Notes: a model not told the origin generated them from the letters alone. DNA of 48,006 bases from Agrilactobacillus composti DSM 18527 = JCM 14202 (GCF_001436375.1 NZ_AZGA01000015.1:1-48006), one strand, 5' to 3'; counted from the first letter of the stretch, positions 1 to 8,882 are shown. Made by a program: numbers and translations.

Positions 1-53
1 CTACGGCCTATAGTGGACTTTCACCACCAAGTTATCGCCCATGCCGGGCGCAC
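1..53 (-). mobile_element. 5' end of a group II intron (cut by window edge)
   Basis: Read on the minus strand from position 53 leftwards, the sequence starts GTGCGCCCGGCATGGGCG and continues with GGTGAAAGTCCACTA at about 27-11. This matches the conserved GUGYG 5' end and domain I start of bacterial group II introns as I recall them. The intron body and any maturase gene lie outside the window. It begins nine bases beyond the stem of a terminator-type hairpin (60-99), the insertion preference known for class C introns. A short open frame on the plus strand here is judged a shadow. Confidence 0.7.
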
Positions 54-99
54 TTTTAAAAAGAGGCCGCCTGGGCAAAATTGCCAGGGCGACCTCTTT
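54..99 (-). terminator. Intrinsic terminator behind the permuted GH3 gene
   Basis: A GC-rich stem-loop (AAAGAGGCCGCC facing GGGCGACCTCTTT, positions 60-99) is followed on the minus strand by a run of T residues. It lies 24 bp beyond the stop codon at 124 and would end the GH3-GtrA-GH3 transcript. The plus strand also has a T-rich tail, so it may work both ways. Confidence 0.85.
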
Positions 100-123
100 G
101 TTTTGTTAATTATCAGCTAATGC

Positions 124-3045
124 TTAAGCTGATTTTTTATTTTTACGCCGGTATAACCAGATCACCAGCCCTTGAATCGCCAACAGCACTAGACCGGCAA
201 TGATATTGATGGTCGTCACTGTTTTTTGCCAAGGTAAGTTTTCTGTGGCACTGGCAGCATTACTTTTAGCGTAAGTGCGACTGTTAACCACCGTGTATAA
301 AATATTGTGAGCGGAACTGCGCATGGCCTTGACCGCAGTGGCACTCTTCGTATCGTTTAAGCCGGCCCCACTTTCACCAGTGGTGGATAGCATCATGTCA
401 TTCCCGTTACGCACGGCCTTATCGGCATCCATATAACCCAACCCACTAAAGTAATCCGTGAGAACTAAGCCATTAAAGCCCCATTCGCTGCGCAGGACGT
501 TCTTTAATAATGGGGTACTGCCACCGGCCCATTGATTACCCACGTAGTTGAAGGCCGACATGACAGCAGTGGCGCCACCTTCTTTAACCGCTAACTCAAA
601 AGGTTTGAGATAAATTTCTCGGATTGCTTGTTCCGTACTCCAAGTTAGTAACATGTTGCCCCGGTTGGTCTCTTGATCATTTAAGGCAAAATGTTTCAGG
701 TAAGCGTACACGCCTTGACTCTTGGCACCAATGGTTTCTTGGGCAGCCATCATTCCGGACAAAGTGCCATCTTCAGAGTAATATTCAAAGTTCCGACCGG
801 CAAAGGCACTGCGGTGGATATTCATAGCTGGTCCGTACCAGCCAGAAATCCCCAGTTGATTTGCCTCTTGGCCCACGGCTTGACCCCGTTGTTTAGCCAG
901 GGCTTGGTTCCAAGTGGCGGCAATCATGGTTGCTGTTGGAAAAGCGGTGCCCTTGGTATCCACGAAGAAACTACTAATACCTGCAGGTCCATCAAAATCG
1001 TAAGTGTGGCCCTTGGCGACAGATTTGGCAGCTACAGTTTGATACCCGCCGTAAGTAATCAGGTTACTCATATCTTTGATGGTCATTTGGTCTAACAACT
1101 TGTCCCACTTGGGATCATTGTATTTTTTATTGCGGAGATCTTGCAGGGCTAAGTTGTTGTTCGCATCGGTCTTAGGCATTTTGTCTTGACTATTATTTTT
1201 AATCTTGTAAGTTTTATCGTTGGTTAAGCCATTCTTTTCTAAAGCTGTTAGGGCCCGTTTTTCTGGCGCTGCTGTGGCAGCATTTAAGTTGGCAAAGTTG
1301 TCTTGCCGACTTAAATAAGTCACTTCGCCCCGGGTGAAATTCGCGAATTGATTCTTAGCCACGATTTTATCCGACAGCCGTTTATGTTGTTGATCATAGG
1401 TGATGGTTGTCGGCACATTCAAAGTTTTACTAGTGGCGATTTCATGGGCATTATTATTCAAGGAAATCCCATAATCCCCACTGGCTAATACATACGCTCC
1501 ACCCTTAGCTTCGTCATAGGCGGCTAATTGTTCCTGATTAAAACTGATAGTCAGCTTTTGGCTGGCCCCGGGAGCCAAAGTTTTCGTCTTGGTAAAGGTC
1601 AAGAGATTAGTCGCAGCTTTTTCCACCCCACCATTTTCATAAGGCGGTTGGAAATAAGTTTGGACCACATCCTTCCCAGCTTTTTGGCCGGTATTAGTCA
1701 CCGTCACATCAAACTCAACTTTCCCATTGGCCCCCTGACGCAGGTCACTCATTTCTTGGGTGAAATTGGTATAACTCAACCCATAACCTAGGGCATATTG
1801 CACTGCATCCCGATAACCAGCTTCATTATTTTGATAGTAGGTTTCATAGAATTTATAACCCACATAAATATTTTCGGCATAATCTACCCGGGTATACTTG
1901 CTATCTTGATACTTGAAATCGCCAAAATTATGCCAAGTTGGCGTTTTCTTTAAATCATAGACATACGTGTCCACTAAGCGACCAGATGGATTGACCTTCC
2001 CGGTTAAAATATCGCCTAACGCGGAAAAGCCAACGGCCCCAGGCCCAGACATCCATAACGCACTGCGAATGTTATCGTATTGATTGAGCCAACCTAATTC
2101 CATGGGATTAGCGGAGTTGACTAAAACCACAACATCTTTGAAATTACTGGTAACCAGTTGAACCATTTCTTTTTCGCTCTTAGATAATTGTAAGAAATGT
2201 TGACCCTTTTTGTAGTCGCCCTTGTTGCCTTTATAGGTGACATTCTTAGCCGTCATATCCGTCGGCAAATCGGCCCCTTCACCGCCCACTCGGGAAATCA
2301 CGATCAAAGCAGTGTCGGAAAAGTTTTTGGCATCAGAAACTAATTTATTGGAATAGTCTTTTTTAGCCGGTTCCACCAAGGTCCAATCTTGCTGCCACAT
2401 TTCAACTTTAGGCCGATCCTTGCGATACTTCGTGTAGAATTGACTTAAATCGTTATTCAATTGAAAACCAGAATCCTTCAAGCTAATAAGGACACTAGTG
2501 GCATTGCTGGTATCCACATTGCCGGAGCCAGTACCGCCGTACACTGGGTTGGTAGAGGCCCAGCCAAAGACGTTTAACTTTTTGGTGTTGGCTTTCAAAG
2601 GCAGAAAGCCGGCTTCATTTTTCAATAATACCGTGCCTTCTTCCGCAATATTTCGGGTCAGTTGCTGATGATCTTTTAAAGTTGCTGCTTGAATAGTATC
2701 GAGTTTGGCGTAGTTTAAGTTTAATAAACTGGCCATAGGCCCAAATAAAATGACGTTTAAGGTCACCATGATGGCCACCAATAAGACCAACAGGGACTCC
2801 CATTTCAACCAGAATTTAAAGCGCCAAGTTCGTTTTCTAAAGATAATCAGTGCCGCGATAATGATAACAATTAGAATACCCAATGGGATAAAGTAACCCG
2901 CCACTTTGCTTAAAGTCGCATAAACATCGGCCATATTTAACACTGAATCTTGATTTAACTTACGCCAGGCATACAAAATGCCGGCCACGATCACCACGAT
3001 GATAATTGCAGGAACCCATATCTTTTTAGACTTCTTCATAGTCAT
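124..3045 (-). CDS. Circularly permuted GH3 glycosidase, membrane-tethered at both ends
   Basis: Glycoside hydrolase family 3 protein, 973 aa, with its domains in swapped order. Three predicted membrane segments (about 9-27, 51-69, 84-104) precede the GH3 C-terminal alpha/beta domain (about 130-420, EEGTVLLKNEAGFLPL near its start) and a fibronectin III-like domain (about 425-540). The GH3 N-terminal TIM-barrel domain comes last (about 640-900: DGPAGISSF, GRNFEYYSED, KHFALNDQETNR), with nucleophile Asp864 in LVLTDYFSG. A last membrane segment (about 944-965) is followed by RRKNKK. The positive-inside rule puts the catalytic part outside the cell. Permuted GH3 enzymes are known from rumen Firmicutes; the substrate here is unknown, a beta-glucoside or surface glycan being likely. 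It is the last gene of the operon. ATG at 3039 is an alternative start; a GGAGAAAGG stretch serves both. Confidence 0.88.
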   Translation of the reverse strand: MTMKKSKKIWVPAIIIVVIVAGILYAWRKLNQDSVLNMADVYATLSKVAGYFIPLGILIVIIIAALIIFRKRTWRFKFWLKWESLLVLLVAIMVTLNVILFGPMASLLNLNYAKLDTIQAATLKDHQQLTRNIAEEGTVLLKNEAGFLPLKANTKKLNVFGWASTNPVYGGTGSGNVDTSNATSVLISLKDSGFQLNNDLSQFYTKYRKDRPKVEMWQQDWTLVEPAKKDYSNKLVSDAKNFSDTALIVISRVGGEGADLPTDMTAKNVTYKGNKGDYKKGQHFLQLSKSEKEMVQLVTSNFKDVVVLVNSANPMELGWLNQYDNIRSALWMSGPGAVGFSALGDILTGKVNPSGRLVDTYVYDLKKTPTWHNFGDFKYQDSKYTRVDYAENIYVGYKFYETYYQNNEAGYRDAVQYALGYGLSYTNFTQEMSDLRQGANGKVEFDVTVTNTGQKAGKDVVQTYFQPPYENGGVEKAATNLLTFTKTKTLAPGASQKLTISFNQEQLAAYDEAKGGAYVLASGDYGISLNNNAHEIATSKTLNVPTTITYDQQHKRLSDKIVAKNQFANFTRGEVTYLSRQDNFANLNAATAAPEKRALTALEKNGLTNDKTYKIKNNSQDKMPKTDANNNLALQDLRNKKYNDPKWDKLLDQMTIKDMSNLITYGGYQTVAAKSVAKGHTYDFDGPAGISSFFVDTKGTAFPTATMIAATWNQALAKQRGQAVGQEANQLGISGWYGPAMNIHRSAFAGRNFEYYSEDGTLSGMMAAQETIGAKSQGVYAYLKHFALNDQETNRGNMLLTWSTEQAIREIYLKPFELAVKEGGATAVMSAFNYVGNQWAGGSTPLLKNVLRSEWGFNGLVLTDYFSGLGYMDADKAVRNGNDMMLSTTGESGAGLNDTKSATAVKAMRSSAHNILYTVVNSRTYAKSNAASATENLPWQKTVTTINIIAGLVLLAIQGLVIWLYRRKNKKSA

Positions 3046-3128
3046 TTCCTTTCTCCGTAACCCTTTTGGATAACGCTTACATTTTAGCTGTCAGCACCTA
3101 TTCGTTGAACCCACTCAAAGTAACAGGT

Positions 3129-3653
3129 TCACTGGACTTTCTTCATAATTTTGAATTTCATCATGGGATAATTGATGACCACTTGTAAGACAATGTTGAT
3201 CACATTGGCAATCGTGGCCGCAAAGCCGCCCACATAGGGCGAAATTTGGCCAATAATGTAGGGTGGCAGCCAGACAGAAATCAAGCCGGCAAACACCACC
3301 GTGCCGATATACCAGGGCAATACTTTCCCAATTTGAATCGTTGCCCCAAACACAATTTTACGTTGCACGATGAAATTGACAATTTGCGCACAGACATAAG
3401 CCAATAAAAAGCTCAAGAAGCCCCCTAGACCGCCTTGGCCTTTAGGATAGTTAAAAATGAACCAGTGAAAATTGATGGCACTTAGGCCTTTGAAAAACAG
3501 CCCGGTGCCCAACCACAGGACGATAAAATTGGTCACCGTGGCCACGTTGCTCATAATATTAAATAAAATAAATTCGTAAACATCCGGATGCTTCTGCTTG
3601 TAATTACGAATCGCGGTGATGACTTTGCTATTTTTAAAACCGCCCTTAGCCAT
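3129..3653 (-). CDS. GtrA-like polytopic membrane protein (copy 1)
   Basis: 174 aa with four predicted membrane segments and the NFIVQRKIVFGA motif between segments 2 and 3, typical of the GtrA/DPMS family. Members of this family are thought to move or handle polyprenyl-phosphate-linked sugars at the membrane. The start codon overlaps the stop of the upstream GH3 gene (TAATG), so the two are translationally coupled, and the permuted GH3 follows 83 bp later. It is closely related to the protein at 9490-10011, nearly identical through membrane segments 1 and 2 and the C-terminal YPMMKFKIMKKV. No glycosyltransferase gene lies next to it, so its role as a flippase is inferred only from the family. 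Confidence 0.8.
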   Translation of the reverse strand: MAKGGFKNSKVITAIRNYKQKHPDVYEFILFNIMSNVATVTNFIVLWLGTGLFFKGLSAINFHWFIFNYPKGQGGLGGFLSFLLAYVCAQIVNFIVQRKIVFGATIQIGKVLPWYIGTVVFAGLISVWLPPYIIGQISPYVGGFAATIANVINIVLQVVINYPMMKFKIMKKVQ

Positions 3654-6052
3654 TAGGTCACCGCCTTTCTTTGCCGCCGTTTATTGGCCCGATACGCCCG
3701 CCACAAGCCGGGAATACTGGTGAAAAAGTGGCCATTGACGATGTTTAATAATTGAGCCAGCATGGCTGTATCCACAGCACCGTTGGTCATCTTGGTCATA
3801 GCCCGAAAAGGCATATTGTAAATAAATAATAAATTCAAATCTGGTTGGCCTTTTTTCGCATGGCGTTTTAGCAAGTAGGCTAATAACCGCTGACTTAAGC
3901 GGGCTAACCCACTTTTGGCAAATTGCATATCTGACATGATGTTGTTGGCAGATAGCTGAGTCACCTCGGTATTTTCCGGCAAGGGTGTACCGTATAGCGC
4001 TGTAAAGTCCGCCGTGGTTAAGGCGTCAAAATGATGGTCATAATAATTGGCTAAGCTTGCTGGGGGTTTTGTAGGCGACACCCCAGTCTTCAAGTCATAA
4101 GTGCTGGTTACCGCTATCTCGTGGACATTGTGCCCCACCATCATTTGATAAGTCCCTGCTTCAACTTGCCAGCTTTGGATGGCGGTATCGTAAAATCGGA
4201 ATGTATACTCATCAAAGGGGATGTGAATCCTGCGTTGTTGACCAGCTTCTAGATAGACTTTTTGGAACCCCTTCAATTCTTTAGCAGGGCGAATGACGTT
4301 GCTGGTGGGTTTGCCCACGTATAATTGCACCACATCCCCACCAGCTATTTTCCCACTATTTGTAACCGTTACTTCAACACCTTGTTCAGTGACCGGAAGA
4401 TCTTCATAGGTAAATTCGGTGTAACTCAACCCATAGCCAAAGGGAAACTGCACCGGGATTTGAGCTGTCTCATAATAACGATACCCCACAAAGATGGCCT
4501 CTTTGTAATAAGCCTGTTCTTGAGCCGTTGGGAATTCTGCCCCGAACAACACATCCTGATAGGCCACAGGATAGGTCTCGGCCAAATGCCCGCTGGGGTT
4601 ATGCCGGCCACAAAGCACCTCTAACATGGCGCTAGCACCAGCTTCGCCCCCCAAATAGCCATGCACCAAACCGGCTACTTGCTTAAATTCCGGACAGGTG
4701 ATCACCGAACCGGCGGATAAAACTGCCACAATGGGCTTGCCGGTGGTCAACAAACGCTGGAGCAAATGGATTTGATTAGCAGGTAAGGCTAAAGTGGTTC
4801 GATCCACCCCTTCACTCTCAGATATTTCATCTAAACCAAGGTACAACAGCACAACTTCACTGCCCTTGGTCAATTCCATGGCTTCAGCTTCTAAATCGGC
4901 TTGACTGGCGGCATTTCTTTGATAACCCTGGGCGTAACCCACCACGTTGATGGGATAGTCATTGATTACATCCAGAGTGCTTTCTAATTGCTTGGTATTC
5001 ACCACCGAAGAACCAGCCCCTTGATAGCGAGGGGTCTTGGCAAAGTCGCCAATCAAGGCCACAGGTACCTCACTGGCCAGAGGTAAAATAGCCCCTTGAT
5101 TTTGCAACAATACGATGCTTTCAACTGCCGCAGTTTTAGCCAGTTGGTGGGCCTTGTCCCAGTCAATGGTTTGCTGTTGGCTAACTTGGTGTTGGTTTAA
5201 AATCACCTGCAAGAATTCATCCACCCGCTGATCCAAATCGGCTTCCGATAAGGCCCCAGTGTCAACGGCGGCAATCAATTCTTCAGCCCCATTAACGCCC
5301 AGCGTTGGCATGGCTAAGTTACTACCTTCAGCCACACCGGCCACATGGTCATTGTCTCCACCCCAATCAGACACCACAAAGCCTGGAAATTGCCACTCGG
5401 TTCTTAAAATATCTTGCAATAAGTGGCTATTTTCGTTGGCATAATGGCCGTTCACAAGGTTATAGGCTGACATAATGGCTTGAGGTTGACCGGCTTTCAC
5501 GGCAATTTCAAAATTGGTGGTGTAAATTTCCCTAAGCGTGCGTTCATCCACACAGGCGTTAAGGGCCATGCGCCGGTTCTCCTGATTATTCACGGCAAAA
5601 TGCTTGGGACAAGCCATAGTGCCGTTGGCTTGAATGCCGCGGATACTGGCAGCTGCCATTTTCCCGGCTAAGTAAGGATCTTCACTGAAATATTCAAAGT
5701 TACGGCCACATTTTGGATTCCGTTTGATATTTAACCCCGGTCCCAGGACAACTTGCACATCTAAAGCAGCCGCTTGGGCGCCCAGACCAACCCCAACAGA
5801 TTCGATCAAGGCCTCATCCCAGCTATTAGCCAACGTCGCTGCCGTGGGAAAACAGGTCGCCGGTAAGCTGGCATTCAAACCCAGATGATCGCCGGCCCCA
5901 GCTTGTTTGCGAATGCCGTGGGGGCCATCAGAGAAAAATATTTTCGGCACTAGCCCTGGGATTTCAAAAGATTCCCAGGTACTTTGACCAGACATTAAAC
6001 TGGCCTTTTGGGGTAATGTTAATTGATCGATTAGCTTCTGATTGCGCAGCAT
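3653..6052 (-). CDS. GH3 beta-glucosidase-like enzyme, canonical domain order
   Basis: 799 aa, no signal peptide, so probably cytoplasmic. The GH3 N-terminal barrel (about 5-310) carries FSDGPHGIR, GRNFEYFSEDP, KHFAVNNQENRR and the nucleophile Asp229 in GFVVSDWGGD. The alpha/beta domain follows (ESIVLLQNQGAILPL onwards), then a fibronectin III-like domain (GLSYTEFTYEDLPV) and an extra basic helical tail of about 100 residues ending RANKRRQRKAVT. It likely releases glucose or another sugar from a beta-glycoside. I chose the ATG at 6052 because GGGTGAGG lies just upstream and the GH3 fold begins at once; the open frame runs 30 codons further into the promoter region. First gene of the operon, divergent from the two-component system. 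Confidence 0.85.
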   Translation of the reverse strand: MLRNQKLIDQLTLPQKASLMSGQSTWESFEIPGLVPKIFFSDGPHGIRKQAGAGDHLGLNASLPATCFPTAATLANSWDEALIESVGVGLGAQAAALDVQVVLGPGLNIKRNPKCGRNFEYFSEDPYLAGKMAAASIRGIQANGTMACPKHFAVNNQENRRMALNACVDERTLREIYTTNFEIAVKAGQPQAIMSAYNLVNGHYANENSHLLQDILRTEWQFPGFVVSDWGGDNDHVAGVAEGSNLAMPTLGVNGAEELIAAVDTGALSEADLDQRVDEFLQVILNQHQVSQQQTIDWDKAHQLAKTAAVESIVLLQNQGAILPLASEVPVALIGDFAKTPRYQGAGSSVVNTKQLESTLDVINDYPINVVGYAQGYQRNAASQADLEAEAMELTKGSEVVLLYLGLDEISESEGVDRTTLALPANQIHLLQRLLTTGKPIVAVLSAGSVITCPEFKQVAGLVHGYLGGEAGASAMLEVLCGRHNPSGHLAETYPVAYQDVLFGAEFPTAQEQAYYKEAIFVGYRYYETAQIPVQFPFGYGLSYTEFTYEDLPVTEQGVEVTVTNSGKIAGGDVVQLYVGKPTSNVIRPAKELKGFQKVYLEAGQQRRIHIPFDEYTFRFYDTAIQSWQVEAGTYQMMVGHNVHEIAVTSTYDLKTGVSPTKPPASLANYYDHHFDALTTADFTALYGTPLPENTEVTQLSANNIMSDMQFAKSGLARLSQRLLAYLLKRHAKKGQPDLNLLFIYNMPFRAMTKMTNGAVDTAMLAQLLNIVNGHFFTSIPGLWRAYRANKRRQRKAVT

Positions 6053-6064
6053 GCACCTCACCCT

Positions 6065-6155
6065 TTCGTTTGATATAATAACTATAGCAATAATGTATGC
6101 GCTACCAAACGAATCCAGCATAACTTGCCCACTTTTCGACACAACCTGTCAAACG
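6065..6155. promoter_or_regulatory. Repeated CGTTTG sites between GH3 operon and two-component system
   Basis: TTCGTTTGAT (6065-6074, plus) and TTCGTTTGGTA (6103-6113, minus) form an imperfect inverted pair. A third copy, GCGTTTGACA, sits at 6147-6156 on the minus strand, about four helical turns from the second. The core resembles the direct-repeat half-sites bound by LytTR-domain regulators such as AgrA. Binding by the neighbouring response regulator is an inference. Confidence 0.4.
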
Positions 6156-6199
6156 CCCAAGATTCAATCTATTTACCAACTAGGGAGGCAACTTGAATC

Positions 6200-6910
6200 A
6201 TGAAAATTGCAATCGTCGAAGACGATTTGAGCCAACGTACTAAATTACGACAACTAATCGAAAACTTTGCCACCACGAACGACCTTTCCATAACGATCAG
6301 TGAATTTGAAGATGGCCTAACTATCGTGGATCAGTTTCATAATGATTTTGACGTGATTTATTTTGATATCCAAATGCCCTTATTAGATGGCATGTCAGCT
6401 GCTAAAAAGATTCGCCAGCAGGATCCTAACGTGCTAATCGTTTTCCTCACCAACTATGTTCAGTTTGCCATCGAAGGTTATGCGGTGAACGCCAGCGACT
6501 TCTTACTGAAACCCTTAACCGGCTTTAGTTTTCAAGCTCATTTTAAAAAGCTGGTACAACAATTACAGCAACAACAACCCCAGACTTACGTGATTAAAAA
6601 TAAGACCGGTTGGCGTAAGATTGCTTTAGACGATTTAAGCTATGTGGAATCCGAGGGCCATGCCTTATATTTCCACGTCCATGATGACGTTTACAGCACC
6701 CTGGGGGCCTTAAAAAATTTGGAAACAGAACTAGCCGAGTCCCACTTCTTTCGCTGTAATAACTGCTATTTGGTCAACATGAAGCATGTCCAAGGTATCG
6801 ATGGCCATACTTTACATTTGGGTCAGTCTGATTTGACCATTAGCCGTCCCCGGAAAAAAGCTTTCATGGTGGCTTTGACCAATTATTTGGCCGATGGGGG
6901 GCAAAGCTGA
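6200..6910 (+). CDS. LytTR-family response regulator
   Basis: 236 aa. The receiver domain (about 1-120) has the acidic pair Glu7-Asp8-Asp9, phosphoacceptor Asp56 in FDIQMP and Lys103 in LLKPL. A LytTR DNA-binding domain follows (about 132-232: KIALDDLSYVESEGHALYFH ... FFRCNNCYLVNMKHVQGI). It belongs to the AgrA/ComE type that answers peptide or surface signals. GGGAGG lies 9 bp upstream of the ATG. The kinase gene overlaps its stop codon (TGATG). The divergent GH3-GtrA-GH3 operon is the likely target because the intergenic region holds repeats resembling LytTR sites. Confidence 0.9.
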   Translation: MKIAIVEDDLSQRTKLRQLIENFATTNDLSITISEFEDGLTIVDQFHNDFDVIYFDIQMPLLDGMSAAKKIRQQDPNVLIVFLTNYVQFAIEGYAVNASDFLLKPLTGFSFQAHFKKLVQQLQQQQPQTYVIKNKTGWRKIALDDLSYVESEGHALYFHVHDDVYSTLGALKNLETELAESHFFRCNNCYLVNMKHVQGIDGHTLHLGQSDLTISRPRKKAFMVALTNYLADGGQS

Positions 6911-8214
6911 TGTCCCTGTTGCCGGATATTCCCAGATTGTATACAGCTCTGGCCGAATGGCTGGCCGTTGCCCTAATTGTTTATCAGTTTCAAAATAGTC
7001 GTAAAAAGCATTATGGCTTAAACCTTCTGCTCATGGGTGTGGGCCAAGTCGCCTTACAGCTTTGGGTGGGCACTTGGGGCTTGCAGTATTGGGTGTTGGG
7101 GATGATCTTAAACGTAGCCTGGATGTATGCCACCTTATTTGTCACGTTGAATCTCCCTTTATTGACCTGTTGCTATAATCTTTGTAAAGGGTTCATTTTT
7201 GCGGAGTTTCTAGCCGCTATTTCTTGGCAACTGTACTGTTACTTTTTTATCGACATTGCCAAGATCACCACCTTTGAACTACCGTTTATGTTGATCTGTT
7301 ATGTTAGTTTAAGTGCTATTTACCTGAAAATCGGTTCTGGCCAACGCCATCAATTGACCCAACAGCGGACAACAAAACGGGAAACTACGCTGGCAGCCAT
7401 CTCAGCAGTGATTATTTTTGCCGTGAGTAATTTAGGCTTTGTGCTCTCTAATACTGTCTTTACCCTGGGGGTGGTCCAAGCCATTTTCACCTTTCGCACC
7501 CTGGTGAATCTCTGCGGCCTATTAATTTTATACATCGAAGAAAACAGCCGTTATAATAGTCACCTCCGGCATGAGTTGCGGGCCATCAACAACGTGGTCC
7601 AATTCCAGCATGCTCAATATAAAGCTTATGAAGAAAGCAGTGCTTTGATCCATCAAAAATTTCACGACTTAAAACATCAACTAACCATTATCGAAGCCGA
7701 ATCCCAAGCCACCAAACGTAAAGCCTACGTCACCGAACTTAAAAAAGACCTGATGGCTTATCAGGCCGCTGTAAAGACCGGCAATCCCGTGGTGGACACC
7801 ATTCTCACGGAGAAAAACCGGTATTGTTTACAAAAGAAAATCTCTCTAAGCTGTTTGGTCAACGGCAAGGTCGTCAACTTCATGGCAACCATGGACCTCT
7901 GCAGTTTGCTGGGCAATGCTTTAGATAATGCCATCGAATCAGTTTTGACCAATGGGGATGTTGACAAACGCTTGATTAAGCTGCAGATCGATCAAAAAGC
8001 CAATTTTATAGTTTTCAACTTAACCAACTATTGCGAAACCCCCCTGACCTTTGAAGATGGCCTGCCCATGACCACCAAAAGCGATGAAAAATACCATGGT
8101 TATGGCTTAAAAAGCATCCGTTACATCGCCCAGAAATATAACGGTACCGCCGTGGTGAATTTGGAGGACAATTGGTTTACCGTTAAGGTTTTATTACCGT
8201 TACCGGCTTCATAA
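6910..8214 (+). CDS. AgrC-like sensor histidine kinase (GHKL ATPase)
   Basis: 434 aa. Six or seven predicted membrane segments fill the first 210 residues. The dimerisation region follows, with the phosphoacceptor His252 in KFHDLKHQL (HxxxH arrangement of the HPK10/AgrC group). The N box is LLGNALDNAIES (about 333-344) and the G box is HGYGLKSIR near the C-terminus. It should phosphorylate the response regulator encoded just upstream, with which it is translationally coupled. No agrB/agrD-type peptide genes lie nearby, so the ligand is unknown and may be a surface or wall cue. Confidence 0.88.
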   Translation: MSLLPDIPRLYTALAEWLAVALIVYQFQNSRKKHYGLNLLLMGVGQVALQLWVGTWGLQYWVLGMILNVAWMYATLFVTLNLPLLTCCYNLCKGFIFAEFLAAISWQLYCYFFIDIAKITTFELPFMLICYVSLSAIYLKIGSGQRHQLTQQRTTKRETTLAAISAVIIFAVSNLGFVLSNTVFTLGVVQAIFTFRTLVNLCGLLILYIEENSRYNSHLRHELRAINNVVQFQHAQYKAYEESSALIHQKFHDLKHQLTIIEAESQATKRKAYVTELKKDLMAYQAAVKTGNPVVDTILTEKNRYCLQKKISLSCLVNGKVVNFMATMDLCSLLGNALDNAIESVLTNGDVDKRLIKLQIDQKANFIVFNLTNYCETPLTFEDGLPMTTKSDEKYHGYGLKSIRYIAQKYNGTAVVNLEDNWFTVKVLLPLPAS

Positions 8215-8238
8215 AAACCCCTAGTTTAAAAATATCCG

Positions 8239-8267
8239 TTTACTTTTTTTATCCATGGATATATAAT
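8239..8267 (+). promoter_or_regulatory. Promoter of the YwnB/Rrf2-type gene pair with internal palindrome
   Basis: A -35 box TTTACT (8239-8244) and a perfect -10 box TATAAT (8262-8267) are 17 bp apart. The 10-bp palindrome ATCCATGGAT (8251-8260) lies in the spacer, and ATATCC/GGATAT arms extend around it. This would suit repression by the Rrf2 protein encoded in the same unit. Confidence 0.7.
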
Positions 8268-8309
8268 TTCTATAGTTAAAGAATTTATATTTACCCAGGA
8301 GGTATTTTT

Positions 8310-8882
8310 ATGACAACAGTCGTGATGTTAGGCGGCAATGGCTATGTTGGCCGTACCGTCACCGAAAAATGGTTAAAAAAAGACAAGACAGCGGTATTTT
8401 ATATCGTTTCCCGTAGTGGTAAGAATCAACTGCAAAATTCTAACATTCATAATATTCGTGCCGATGTCACTAACTATGATGAGGTGGTCCAGGCTTTGCC
8501 GAATAAAATTGATTACATCCTTGATTTTGTCGGTGCCCCTGATGACGATCCTCAAAAGCTTGTTGCGCGCAATGAAAAACCGGCTCAGGTCATGCAACAA
8601 ATTGCCGAAACTTATCAGGTGAAGGCCATGGGCTTTATCGGTGGTAAATTAGGCGCCAAGTCCTTCACGAAAATGAAAGCCCAGATTATTCTAGACTTAC
8701 AAAAGAGCCCGATTCGACTTGCCTCCGTTGAACCCACCCTTATTTATGGTAACGGTCGCCAGGATAAGCTGACCAAAATGGTCCCATTTTTAAAGTTGGC
8801 GGGCTTATTTTCAAAAAACTTAAAGCCAGTGCAGGTCAATGATGTGGCCGACGAACTGATTCATAAAATGGTACAAGTTTAG
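8310..8882 (+). CDS. NAD(P)-binding oxidoreductase/epimerase-like protein (YwnB-like)
   Basis: 190 aa single Rossmann domain beginning TTVVMLGGNGYVGRTV, which contains a GGxGxxG dinucleotide site (residues 8-14) of the atypical SDR/NmrA type. It is short for an active epimerase and shows no clear YxxxK, so a catalytic role is uncertain; such proteins may sense NAD(P)H or act as quinone reductases. It has a strong AGGAGG site 7 bp from the ATG and is followed 54 bp later by an Rrf2 regulator. The same pairing is known in Bacillus subtilis (ywnB-ywnA). Confidence 0.75.
   Translation: MTTVVMLGGNGYVGRTVTEKWLKKDKTAVFYIVSRSGKNQLQNSNIHNIRADVTNYDEVVQALPNKIDYILDFVGAPDDDPQKLVARNEKPAQVMQQIAETYQVKAMGFIGGKLGAKSFTKMKAQIILDLQKSPIRLASVEPTLIYGNGRQDKLTKMVPFLKLAGLFSKNLKPVQVNDVADELIHKMVQV

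Noticed and set aside
691-1095. Open frame of 134 codons on the plus strand inside the permuted GH3 gene
   Set aside because: It is antisense to a gene with clear GH3 motifs, has no ribosome binding site and no recognisable domain.
6053-6142. N-terminal extension of the GH3 gene by 30 residues
   Set aside because: The extension lies in the divergent promoter region; the ATG at 6052 has a good binding site and matches the start of the GH3 fold.
6200-8214. A full agr-type quorum-sensing locus
   Set aside because: Only the regulator and kinase are present; I found no AgrB-like protease or AgrD-like short peptide gene on either side.
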